Assembly (NCBI RefSeq): GCF_002874965.1
Contig: NZ_CP025624.1
Location: 5,146,001-5,210,000, forward strand
Source: Pseudomonas sp. NC02
GTDB taxonomy: Bacteria; Pseudomonadota; Gammaproteobacteria; Pseudomonadales; Pseudomonadaceae
Length of the DNA: 64,000 nt
Direction: 5' to 3'
Both the position numbers and the translations under genes were made by a program. The notes under the pieces were generated by a model that was given only the letters and a program-made list of their open reading frames with translations, ran no database searches and was not told the origin of the DNA. This document shows positions 56,032 to 64,000 of this stretch, piece after piece (the stretch's first letter is position 1; every line of letters starts with the position of its first letter).

Positions 56032-56121
56032 TGTGGGAGCGGGCTTGCTCGCGAAAGCGGTGGATCAGTCGATGTATCCGGTGACTGTCACACCGCATTC
56101 GCGAGCAAGCCCGCTCCCACA
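56032..56121. repeat. REPIN (GCGGGC type)
   Basis: Same type as at 2173, with inner AAGCGGTG on the left and CACCGCATT on the right. It fills the gap between the convergent META lipoprotein and TlpA-like genes. Confidence 0.9.
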
Positions 56122-56125
56122 TTTT

Positions 56126-56587
56126 TTATCCGCGCAACGCCTTGAGCTTGGCCAACACCCCTTCCGCCGTCTGCTCACCCATCAGTTGCTCGCGCACCTT
56201 GCCCTTGTCATCGATGATGTAGGTCACCGGCAGGGCTTCACTGCGGGGAATGTCGAAGATCCCGTCCGGGTTCTGCGCCAGTACGGTGAACTTGATGCCC
56301 AGCTTCTCGCTGGCGCTCTTGAGCTCTTCACCCTGGACGTTGTCGAAATTTACCCCGAACACCCCCACCGACTGGCCCTTGAGCTGTTCGGCCAAGGCGT
56401 TGAGTTCCGGGATTTCGGTACGGCAAGGGCCACACCATTCGGCCCAGTAGTTAACCACCAGCCATTGCTTGTCCAGGCGCTCGGCGGCCACTTTCTGACC
56501 ATATTGGTCAACGCCATAATCATTGCCACAGCCGCTGAGCAGCAGTGTGCCGATGATTGCCAATGCGCCTAACAGTCGCCTCGTCAT
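56126..56587 (-). CDS. TlpA-family thioredoxin-like lipoprotein
   Basis: 153 residues. Lipoprotein signal (MTRRLLGALAIIGTLLLSGC, Cys20) with a mature thioredoxin fold: active site WAEWCGPC near 50-57 and cis-Pro in EALPVTYI. It is probably periplasm-facing and reduces disulfides in a partner such as a cytochrome or sulfoxide reductase system. The start is ATG 56587 after GAAGGATTACC. It is divergent from the arsC-like gene. Confidence 0.9.
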   Translation of the reverse strand: MTRRLLGALAIIGTLLLSGCGNDYGVDQYGQKVAAERLDKQWLVVNYWAEWCGPCRTEIPELNALAEQLKGQSVGVFGVNFDNVQGEELKSASEKLGIKFTVLAQNPDGIFDIPRSEALPVTYIIDDKGKVREQLMGEQTAEGVLAKLKALRG

Positions 56588-56702
56588 GGGGTAATCCTTC
56601 GTAAAAATGAACGTTGGCTGCGGCCTATCGCCTCTCATGGTTTAAGGACGCGGCGCAGCGCGGGTAGAATACCCGCCACCTTACGCAAGATGCGACCCGC
56701 AC

Positions 56703-58070
<1,368 letters not shown>

Positions 58071-58091
58071 TGCTTTTGTAGTGCCTGACCT

Positions 58092-58165
58092 GCCGCTATC
58101 GCAGGCAAGCCAGCTCCCACAGAGGAATGCATTCCAAGTGTGGGAGCTGGCTTGCCTGCGATGGC
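58092..58165. repeat. Paired REPs in the opposite arrangement (GCTGGC type)
   Basis: Here the reverse-complement unit comes first (GCCGCTATCGCAGGCAAGCC...TCCCACA) and the forward unit second (TGTGGGAGCTGGCTTGCCTG), so the TGTGGGAG ends face each other across about 20 bp. This is the inverse of the other REPINs. It lies between convergent DUF2069 and Tag-like genes. Confidence 0.85.
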
Positions 58166-58177
58166 ATCAACCCGGTA

Positions 58178-58849
58178 TCAATGATTCACGGTGTAAGCCA
58201 GCATCATCGACAACTGGCACATCGGCCGCCCGCTCTCGGCATGCCACTGGTTGAATGCGCCCTGCACCGTGGCCAGGTCCCGCAGGCTGGTGGGCACCTT
58301 GTCGACGATCTTCTGCGCATTCAGCGCCGCCACCACGTCATAGCTCGGCACGAACGTGTCCTTGCCCACCATCCGTAAAAAGCGTGGCGCCGACAGCCCG
58401 CCCAACTGGTGGCCGTGCTTGCTCAGGTACTTCCACAGGCCGACGATATCGGTCACCGGCCAGTCGGCAATAAACCCGCCGAAGCTGCCTTTTTCCTTCT
58501 CGATATCCAGAATCATCTGCGCATTGCGCGGCACGCTCTTGAGCTTGCCCAGGTGACGGATGATGCGCGTGTCCTGCATCAGCCGCTCCAGGTGCTCGGC
58601 GCCCATGAGTACGACTTTTTCCGGGTCAAACCCAAAGAACACCTGCTCGAAGGCCGGCCACTTGGCGTCCACCACGCTGTGCTTCAGGCCGGCACGAAAC
58701 ACCCGCAGCGACAGGGTCGACAGGTAGCGGTCATCGCTGATCTTGCGCAGTTTCGCCGGGGTCAGGGGCACAGGCAGGTGGGCTTCCAGCTCGGCCGCCG
58801 AACCAAACCGGTTCAGACAATATTCGTGCAGCCACTTGTAATCGCGCAT
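58178..58849 (-). CDS. DNA-3-methyladenine glycosylase I-like protein
   Basis: 223 residues, helical, resembling Tag-type glycosylases in the stretch DTRIIRHLGKLKSVPRNAQMILD and in the KYLSKHGHQLGGLSAPRFLRMVGKDTFVPS region. The N-terminus lacks the cysteine and histidine of the zinc clasp in E. coli Tag (MERCxW...), so activity on 3-methyladenine is uncertain. It is followed on the same strand by no gene but a REP; ttcA lies upstream, separated by a terminator. Confidence 0.7.
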   Translation of the reverse strand: MRDYKWLHEYCLNRFGSAAELEAHLPVPLTPAKLRKISDDRYLSTLSLRVFRAGLKHSVVDAKWPAFEQVFFGFDPEKVVLMGAEHLERLMQDTRIIRHLGKLKSVPRNAQMILDIEKEKGSFGGFIADWPVTDIVGLWKYLSKHGHQLGGLSAPRFLRMVGKDTFVPSYDVVAALNAQKIVDKVPTSLRDLATVQGAFNQWHAESGRPMCQLSMMLAYTVNH

Positions 58850-58871
58850 GCCCTCTCCTAAGGATTGAAAT

Positions 58872-58895
58872 GAAAACGGCGCCCAGGAGCGCCGT
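58872..58895 (-). terminator. Intrinsic terminator of ttcA
   Basis: On the minus strand ACGGCGC, CTCCTGG-like loop, then GCGCCGT and TTTTCATTT. The 7-bp GC-rich stem is at 58876-58882 and 58889-58895, 21 bp after the ttcA stop. Confidence 0.82.
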
Positions 58896-58916
58896 CTGTC
58901 AGAGCGGTGAAAACAC

Positions 58917-59741
58917 TCAGAGGTTCACTACGTTGACGAAGCGCGACGCCGCACTTTCGTCGATACGCAGGCTGGTGAAGTCGAACAGGTTACGGTCGGC
59001 CAACTGCGACGGCTGCACGTTCTGCAAGCTGCGGAAGATGCTGTCGACGCGGCCCGGGGTCTTGCGGTCCCAATCCTGGAGCATGTCCTTGACCACCTGG
59101 CGCTGCAGGTTTTCCTGGGAGCCGCAGAGGTTGCACGGGATGATCGGGAATTGCTTGAGGTCGGAGTAGGCCTGGATGTCCTTCTCATGGCAGTACGCCA
59201 GTGGGCGGATCACCACGTTGCGCCCGTCATCGGCCCGCAGCTTGGGCGGCATGGCCTTGAGGCTGCCGTTGAAGAACATGTTGAGGAAGAAGGTTTCGAC
59301 GATGTCATCGCGGTGATGACCGAGGGCCATCTTGGTCGCGCCGATTTCGTCGGCAAACGTATAGAGCGTGCCACGGCGCAGGCGCGAGCACAGCGAGCAG
59401 GTGGTCTTGCCTTCCGGGACCAGCTCCTTGACCACCGAATAGGTGTCTTTCTCGACGATGTGGTACTCGATCCCCAATTCCTTGAGGTAGGCCGGCAGTA
59501 CATGCTCGGGAAAACCCGGCTGCTTCTGGTCCATGTTCACGGCAACGATGTCGAACTTGATCGGCGCGACCTTTTGCAGGTGCATCAGCACGTCGAGCAT
59601 GGTGTAGCTGTCCTTGCCGCCGGACAGGCAGACCATGACCTTGTCGCCCTCTTCGATCATATTGAAATCGGCGACTGCCTCGCCGGCCAGGCGACGCAGG
59701 CGTTTTTGCAGTTTGTTCTGGTTGACCGTAAGAGTGCCCAT
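58917..59741 (-). CDS. ttcA: tRNA 2-thiocytidine(32) synthetase
   Basis: 274 residues. PP-loop [10 protein letters not shown] near 47 activates C32 of tRNA with ATP. Cysteines in [10 protein letters not shown] and [10 protein letters not shown] hold the Fe-S cluster needed for sulfur transfer. ATG 59741 gives the family start ([13 protein letters not shown]); the open frame above it runs through a REPIN and is not real coding sequence. Confidence 0.96.
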   Translation of the reverse strand: MGTLTVNQNKLQKRLRRLAGEAVADFNMIEEGDKVMVCLSGGKDSYTMLDVLMHLQKVAPIKFDIVAVNMDQKQPGFPEHVLPAYLKELGIEYHIVEKDTYSVVKELVPEGKTTCSLCSRLRRGTLYTFADEIGATKMALGHHRDDIVETFFLNMFFNGSLKAMPPKLRADDGRNVVIRPLAYCHEKDIQAYSDLKQFPIIPCNLCGSQENLQRQVVKDMLQDWDRKTPGRVDSIFRSLQNVQPSQLADRNLFDFTSLRIDESAASRFVNVVNL

Positions 59742-59812
59742 GGCGCTTGGATCCGCGAAAGGTGTGTGACGAAAAGCCGGGTATTTTACCGGGATGGACG
59801 ACCGAGTTCCAA

Positions 59813-59901
59813 TGTGGGAGCGGGCTTGCTCGCGAACGCGAAGTGTCATTCGCCAGGTGTTTAGCTGACCCACCGCATTCGCGAGCAAGCCCGCTCCCAC
59901 A
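59813..59901. repeat. REPIN (GCGGGC type)
   Basis: TGTGGGAGCGGGCTTGCTCG with its complement at the right. It occupies the 362-bp gap between divergent ttcA and the Yip1 gene. The rest of the gap (59902-60103) should hold the Yip1 promoter (TATACT near 60001); I see nothing else there. Confidence 0.9.
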
Positions 59902-60103
59902 GTTGACCGCATTCCAATCAACAGACCCCGCCGCGATTAAGCCCAATGTTTACAGCGCAATTTGCTCTAAAGCCCCACACTTTTTCCGGTCATCACTTCC
60001 TATACTGCGACATAAGGTCGCACATATATCCAGACCTTTCAGGCCTATTGGCCCGTGGGCGCTCCGCTGGGGGGCGATGGTAATAACGACAGGAGTGACT
60101 GGC

Positions 60104-60706
60104 ATGATCCATCACGTCGTGGGACTTTTCACCCACCCCGATCAGGAATGGCGGGAAATTCGTGGCGATAAAGAAGAAAGCATCGGCCACATGTACCTCA
60201 CCCACACGCTGATTCTCGCGGCCATCCCCGCTGTCTCAGCCTTTATCGGTACCACTCAGGTGGGTTGGGTTATCGGCAGCCGCGCCCCGGTGATGCTGAC
60301 GGTGGAAAGCGCGTTGTGGATGACCCTCATGTCCTACGCGGCGATGCTCGGCGGCGTGGCGGTGATGGGCGCGTTCATTCACTGGATGGCCCGCACCTAT
60401 GACGCCAACCCCAGCATGGCGCGCTGCGTGGCGTTTGCCACCTACACCGCGACACCGCTGTTTATCGGCGGGCTGGCGGCGCTGTACCCGCATATGTGGC
60501 TGGGCATGGTGGTGGGCACGGCGGCCATTTGCTACACGGTGTATCTGCTGTACGTGGGGCTGCCGACCTTCATGAACATCCACCCGGACGAGGGCTTCCT
60601 GTTTTCCAGCTCGGTACTGGCGGTAGGCCTGGTGGTGCTGGTGGCGATCATGGCCTTTACCGTGATCGTCTGGGGGCTGGGCGTAGGCCCGATCTACACC
60701 AACTGA
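60104..60706 (+). CDS. Yip1-family membrane protein
   Basis: 200 residues, five hydrophobic segments. Begins MIHHVVGLFTHPDQEWREIRG, the typical Yip1/DUF1282 start in proteobacteria, and contains HMYLTHTLILAAIPAVSAFIG. AGGAGTGACTGGC precedes ATG 60104. No function is established for bacterial members. Confidence 0.9.
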   Translation: MIHHVVGLFTHPDQEWREIRGDKEESIGHMYLTHTLILAAIPAVSAFIGTTQVGWVIGSRAPVMLTVESALWMTLMSYAAMLGGVAVMGAFIHWMARTYDANPSMARCVAFATYTATPLFIGGLAALYPHMWLGMVVGTAAICYTVYLLYVGLPTFMNIHPDEGFLFSSSVLAVGLVVLVAIMAFTVIVWGLGVGPIYTN

Positions 60707-60724
60707 CGCGGTTTACCCGCAGGA

Positions 60725-60746
60725 AAAGCCACCGCAAGGTGGCTTT
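60725..60746 (+). terminator. Terminator after the Yip1 gene
   Basis: AAAGCCACC and GGTGGCTTT form a perfect 9-bp stem with a GCAA (GNRA) loop, 18 bp after the stop codon. The following T-tract is short, so termination may be partial. Confidence 0.7.
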
Positions 60747-60834
60747 GTGCGTTATGCATGACCATTCGGCGCCTGACAGATTCGGATACACCCTTGTTTG
60801 CGGCATACTGGACGTCTCTGGAGATATGTACAGC

Positions 60835-61329
60835 ATGCCCGAGCAACTCAATACCCGCGTCGAAGATTGTTTCCTGCAAGCCGAATCCTTTTTCAAACGA
60901 AGCTTCAAACGCCCCCAGGTCAGCCTCAAGCTGCGGGGCCAGAAGGCCGGTGTCGCGCATTTGCACGAGAACCTGCTGCGCTTCAACCCGCAGCTCTACC
61001 GTGAAAACAGCCAACACTTCCTTAAACAGACAGTCGCCCATGAAGTGGCCCACCTGATTGCCCACCAATTGTTCGGCGAGCGCATCCAGCCCCATGGCGA
61101 GGAATGGCAGTTGATCATGCGTGGGGTTTACGAACTGCCGCCGGACCGCTGCCACACCTATGAAATCCAGCGGCGGCGCGTCACGCGGTATATCTACCGC
61201 TGTCCGTGTGCCGACAGTGACTTCCCGTTTTCGCCCCAGCGTCACGGGTTGGTGGCCCAGGGGCGGCGGTATTTGTGCCGCAGGTGTCGGCAGACTTTGG
61301 TGTTTACCGGGGAAACCCGCGTCGAGTGA
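60835..61329 (+). CDS. sprT: SprT-family zinc metalloprotease-like protein
   Basis: 164 residues. HEVAH near 70 is the zincin motif, with a third ligand probably in QPHGEEW. The C-terminal zinc ribbon has CPC and CRRC pairs. The family includes SPRTN-like proteins acting on DNA-protein crosslinks; the bacterial role is not proven. ATG 60835 (MPEQLNTR) has GGAG 11 bases upstream, while the ATG at 60826 is too close to it. Confidence 0.9.
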   Translation: MPEQLNTRVEDCFLQAESFFKRSFKRPQVSLKLRGQKAGVAHLHENLLRFNPQLYRENSQHFLKQTVAHEVAHLIAHQLFGERIQPHGEEWQLIMRGVYELPPDRCHTYEIQRRRVTRYIYRCPCADSDFPFSPQRHGLVAQGRRYLCRRCRQTLVFTGETRVE

Positions 61330-61347
61330 GGTTTGTGGTGCTTGTAT

Positions 61348-61442
61348 GGCCCTCTTCGCGAGCAAGCCCGCTCCCACATTTGATCGCATTCCAACGATGG
61401 AACTCGGTTGAATGTGGGAGCGGGCTTGCTCGCGAAGGGGCC
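61348..61442. repeat. Paired REPs in the opposite arrangement (GCGGGC type)
   Basis: GGCCCTCTTCGCGAGCAAGC...TCCCACA on the left and TGTGGGAGCGGGCTTGCTCG...GGGGCC on the right, so the TGTGGGAG ends point inward, as at 58092. It lies between convergent sprT and the CoA-transferase gene. Confidence 0.87.
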
Positions 61443-61452
61443 GGCCCAGGCG

Positions 61453-62634
61453 CTACTGAATCACCTTGGCACGCCGCAAATCATCTATCTGCTGAGCACT
61501 GAATCCCAACTCCGCCAACACCTCATCGCTGTGAGCGCCCAATGCCGCCCCGATATGCCTGGCCGCCGGCAAGCCCTCGGAAAACTTCAGCGGGCAGGCC
61601 ATTTGCGCCTGGCTGGAACCATCGCCCCGCGGCACCTGGCTGACCAGCTCCCGGGCTTTCAACTGCGGGTGTTCAACGGCCTCGCTCAGATTCAGCACCG
61701 GCTCGACACACGCATCAATCCCGGCAAACAGCTCACACAGCTCATCAAAGCTGCGTTTCTCGAACTCGACCTGCAGCGCCAGCTTGAGGGCTTTCTGCTG
61801 CTCGGGTTTGGGCGATAGGCCCATTGCCGCCAATTCAGGGCAGCCAAGCGCCGTACACAACTGCTGCATAAACGCCGGCTCCAGACTGCCCACCGACAAC
61901 CAGCGTCCTTCCCGCGATCGGTAATAGTCATAGAAACTGCCGCCATTGAGCACCTGGTTCTCCCATGCCGGCTCCACGCCGCACGCCAGGTAACCGGCAC
62001 CGGCCATGGCATTCAGGCTGAAGGCGCAGTCGGTCATGCTCACGTCCAGGTATTGCCCCACCCCACTGTGCTGCCGGGCAATCACCGCCGCCAGCAAACC
62101 GATCACCGCGTGCAACGAGCCGCCCCCCACATCCGCCAACTGCACACCCAAGGGCAACGGCCCGCTGTCCTGGCGCCCGGTGTAGCTGGCAATGCCTGCC
62201 AGGGCCAGATAATTGATGTCATGGCCGGCGCGATCCTTGTAGGGGCCGGTCTGGCCGTAGCCGGTGATGGAGACGTAGATCAGCTTTGGGTTGATCGCCT
62301 TCAACGCCTCGTAACCCAGGCCCAGGCGCTCCATGACCCCGGGACGGAATTGCTCGAGGACGATGTCGTAGTCCGCCACCAGTTGCCGCACGATCGCCAC
62401 CGCCTCGGCCTGTTTGAGGTCCAGGGCCAGGCTGCGTTTGTTGCGGTTCAGATAGGCATGGCTGGCCGACACGCCCTGGTCATGGGGCGGCAGTACTCGC
62501 AGCAGGTCCATCCGTGTGGGGGATTCGATGCGCAACACCTCGGCGCCCATGTCGGCCAGCAGCAACGAGGCGAACGGCCCCGGCAGCAAGGTGGAGAAAT
62601 CCAGTACTTTGAGGGACGCCAAGGGACCTGACAT
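61453..62634 (-). CDS. Class III (CaiB/BaiF) CoA-transferase or acyl-CoA racemase
   Basis: 393 residues. N-terminal LKVLDFSTLLPGPFASLLLADMGAEVLRIE and the NRNKRSLALDLK motif define the family. Asp in GHDINYLALAG (about 155), preceded by His, resembles the catalytic pair of alpha-methylacyl-CoA racemase more than formyl-CoA transferase. It may epimerise or activate branched acyl-CoAs; the substrate is not known. ATG 62634 has GGAG upstream. It is separated from dctA by a terminator. Confidence 0.9.
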   Translation of the reverse strand: MSGPLASLKVLDFSTLLPGPFASLLLADMGAEVLRIESPTRMDLLRVLPPHDQGVSASHAYLNRNKRSLALDLKQAEAVAIVRQLVADYDIVLEQFRPGVMERLGLGYEALKAINPKLIYVSITGYGQTGPYKDRAGHDINYLALAGIASYTGRQDSGPLPLGVQLADVGGGSLHAVIGLLAAVIARQHSGVGQYLDVSMTDCAFSLNAMAGAGYLACGVEPAWENQVLNGGSFYDYYRSREGRWLSVGSLEPAFMQQLCTALGCPELAAMGLSPKPEQQKALKLALQVEFEKRSFDELCELFAGIDACVEPVLNLSEAVEHPQLKARELVSQVPRGDGSSQAQMACPLKFSEGLPAARHIGAALGAHSDEVLAELGFSAQQIDDLRRAKVIQ

Positions 62635-62740
62635 GCGGACTCCGATTCCGATTCGATTGGCCACAGAGTAGGCAAACCCGGCGGCCGGCGGCAATCACAT
62701 AAACCATCATCCGAAGTGACTGATGCTTCCCGAAGGCATA

Positions 62741-62766
62741 AAAAAACCCATCCGAAGATGGGTTTT
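62741..62766 (-). terminator. Intrinsic terminator of dctA with UUCG loop
   Basis: On the minus strand AAAACCCATC-TTCG-GATGGGTTTTTTT: a 9-10 bp stem closed by a C(UUCG)G tetraloop and followed by a T-run. It lies about 17 bp after the dctA stop codon. Confidence 0.9.
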
Positions 62767-62783
62767 TCACAAACGCTGCAGCC

Positions 62784-64000
62784 TTACTTGACGGCAGTTG
62801 GAGCCGGGCCTTCGGCCACGCCCAGGTCGTCTTCTTCACGGGTGTCGGAGATACCGCGACCACCGGAAGCCAGTTCGACTTTCAGCTTGTCTTCGTCCAG
62901 TTCCTTGACCCACTTGGCCACAACCAGGGTTGCAACAGCGTTGCCAACCAGGTTGGTCAGTGCGCGGGCTTCGGACATGAAGCGGTCGATACCCAGGATC
63001 AGCGCCAGGCCGGCAACCGGCAGGTGGCCAACAGCCGACAGGGTAGCGGCCAGTACGATGAAGCCACTACCGGTCACGCCAGCAGCGCCCTTGGACGACA
63101 GCAGCAGTACCAGCAACAGGGTGATCTGGTGGGTGATGTCCATGTGGGTGTCAGTCGCCTGGGCGATGAACACGGCAGCCATGGTCAGGTAGATCGAAGT
63201 ACCGTCCAGGTTGAAGGAGTAGCCAGTCGGGATAACCAGGCCGACTACCGACTTCTTGGCGCCCAGGCGTTCCATCTTGATCAGCATGCGTGGCAGTGCG
63301 GATTCGGACGAGGAAGTACCCAGTACGATCAGCAGTTCTTCACGGATGTAGCGGATCAGTTTCAGGACGCTGAAGCCGTGTGCGCGGCAGATGGCGCCCA
63401 ATACCAGCACCACGAACAGGATGCAGGTGATGTAGAAGCAGATCATCAGCTGACCGAGCTGCACCAGCGAACCTACGCCGTAGGCACCGATGGTGAACGC
63501 CATGGCGCCCAGGGCACCGAGTGGCGCGAGCTTCATGATCATGTTGATGATGTTGAACATCACGTGGGCGAAACGATCGATGAAGTCCAGCACCGGCTTG
63601 CCGTAGGCACCCAGGCGGTGCAGGGCGAAACCGAAGATCACCGAGAACATCAGCACTTGCAGGATGTCACCGGTAGCGAACGCGCCAACGATGGTGTTCG
63701 GGATCACGTTCAGCAGGAAGCCAACGATGCTCTGGTCGGCACCGGCAGTCACGTAGGCCGCGACTTTGGAGGCGTCCAGGGTAGCCACGTCGATATGCAT
63801 GCCGGCGCCCGGTTGCACGACGTTGACCACGACCAGGCCGATCAGCAGGGCGATGGTGGAGACAATTTCGAAGTACAGCAGCGCGTAGCCGCCGGTCTTG
63901 CCGACCGATTTCATGCTTTGCATGCCAGCGATGCCGCTGACAACGGTGCAGAAGATGATCGGGGCGATGACCATTTTGATCAGCTTGATAAAGCCGTCAC
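62784..64000 (-). CDS. dctA: C4-dicarboxylate transporter DctA, partial (N-terminus outside window)
   Basis: Proton/dicarboxylate symporter of the DAACS family for succinate, fumarate and malate. The frame stays open to the right edge, where [21 protein letters not shown] matches an internal part of DctA, so about 45-60 residues are missing. The family re-entrant loop [20 protein letters not shown] and the [25 protein letters not shown] motif are intact. The C-terminus is acidic. In pseudomonads it is controlled by DctBD and sigma54, but that promoter is outside the window. Confidence 0.93.
   Translation of the reverse strand, partial: DGFIKLIKMVIAPIIFCTVVSGIAGMQSMKSVGKTGGYALLYFEIVSTIALLIGLVVVNVVQPGAGMHIDVATLDASKVAAYVTAGADQSIVGFLLNVIPNTIVGAFATGDILQVLMFSVIFGFALHRLGAYGKPVLDFIDRFAHVMFNIINMIMKLAPLGALGAMAFTIGAYGVGSLVQLGQLMICFYITCILFVVLVLGAICRAHGFSVLKLIRYIREELLIVLGTSSSESALPRMLIKMERLGAKKSVVGLVIPTGYSFNLDGTSIYLTMAAVFIAQATDTHMDITHQITLLLVLLLSSKGAAGVTGSGFIVLAATLSAVGHLPVAGLALILGIDRFMSEARALTNLVGNAVATLVVAKWVKELDEDKLKVELASGGRGISDTREEDDLGVAEGPAPTAVK

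Noticed and set aside
59742..59921. N-terminal extension of ttcA
   Set aside because: The open frame upstream of 59741 is translated REPIN sequence ([14 protein letters not shown]) and not part of the protein.
58092..61442. Closely spaced REPs considered as a CRISPR-like array
   Set aside because: The units are inverted pairs kilobases apart, with no regular spacers and no cas genes.

Overview
The window is a piece of a Pseudomonas chromosome, most likely of the P. fluorescens group. The evidence is high GC with strongly GC3-biased genes, a GacS hybrid kinase beginning with GTG, the tatD-to-comEC gene order known from P. aeruginosa PAO1 (PA2959-PA2984), the RgsA small RNA, and many REP/REPIN palindromes of the fluorescent-pseudomonad type. 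I see no tRNA, rRNA, IS element, prophage or CRISPR array.

Layout. 1-2.1 kb: ETF-ubiquinone oxidoreductase with a strong sigma70 promoter and a PsrA-type operator. 2.3-4.4 kb: AraC-type regulator divergent from a zinc alcohol dehydrogenase. 4.5-9.9 kb: IclR regulator plus an AraFGH-type L-arabinose ABC importer and a sugar 1-dehydrogenase of the SDR family. 10-13.7 kb: GNAT, HD hydrolase, MFS exporter and three small genes. 13.9-18.9 kb: an operon of GntR/UTRA regulator, ADP-ribosylglycohydrolase-fold enzyme, NCS1 permease, PfkB kinase and methyltransferase, matching the content of E. coli yegTUVW. 19-22 kb: DUF1285, DUF4823 lipoprotein, MoaA and a TetR regulator.

22.3-39.6 kb is the housekeeping core: rgsA sRNA, tatD, holB, tmk, mltG, pabC, fabF, acpP, fabG, fabD, plsX, rpmF, yceD, the divergent maf/yceF, then an S49 peptidase, a HAD phosphatase and rluC, divergent from rne. 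It couples fatty-acid synthesis, DNA-replication accessories and RNA/ribosome maintenance. Two things stand out: pilZ is absent from its usual place between holB and tatD, and RgsA carries a 20-base complement to the acpP ribosome-binding region about 6 kb away. 39.7-41.3 kb: a MobA-like/XdhC pair inserted between rne and murB. 41.4-48.3 kb: the envelope operon murB, LMW phosphatase, kdsB, Trm112-like, lpxK, exbD, exbB, comEC.

48.4-55.1 kb: DUF2062, an OmpR-type two-component pair, gacS and an LdhA-type dehydrogenase. 55.2-62.6 kb: a zinc-ribbon protein, META lipoprotein, TlpA-like thioredoxin, arsC-family protein, WrbA, DUF2069, a Tag-like glycosylase, TtcA, Yip1-family protein, SprT and a class III CoA-transferase, with REPs between many of them. 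The window ends inside dctA, whose N-terminus lies beyond the right edge.

Method limits: all calls come from reading the sequence and translations. No database search, folding or expression data were available. Starts were chosen from Shine-Dalgarno sequences, overlaps and family N-termini.
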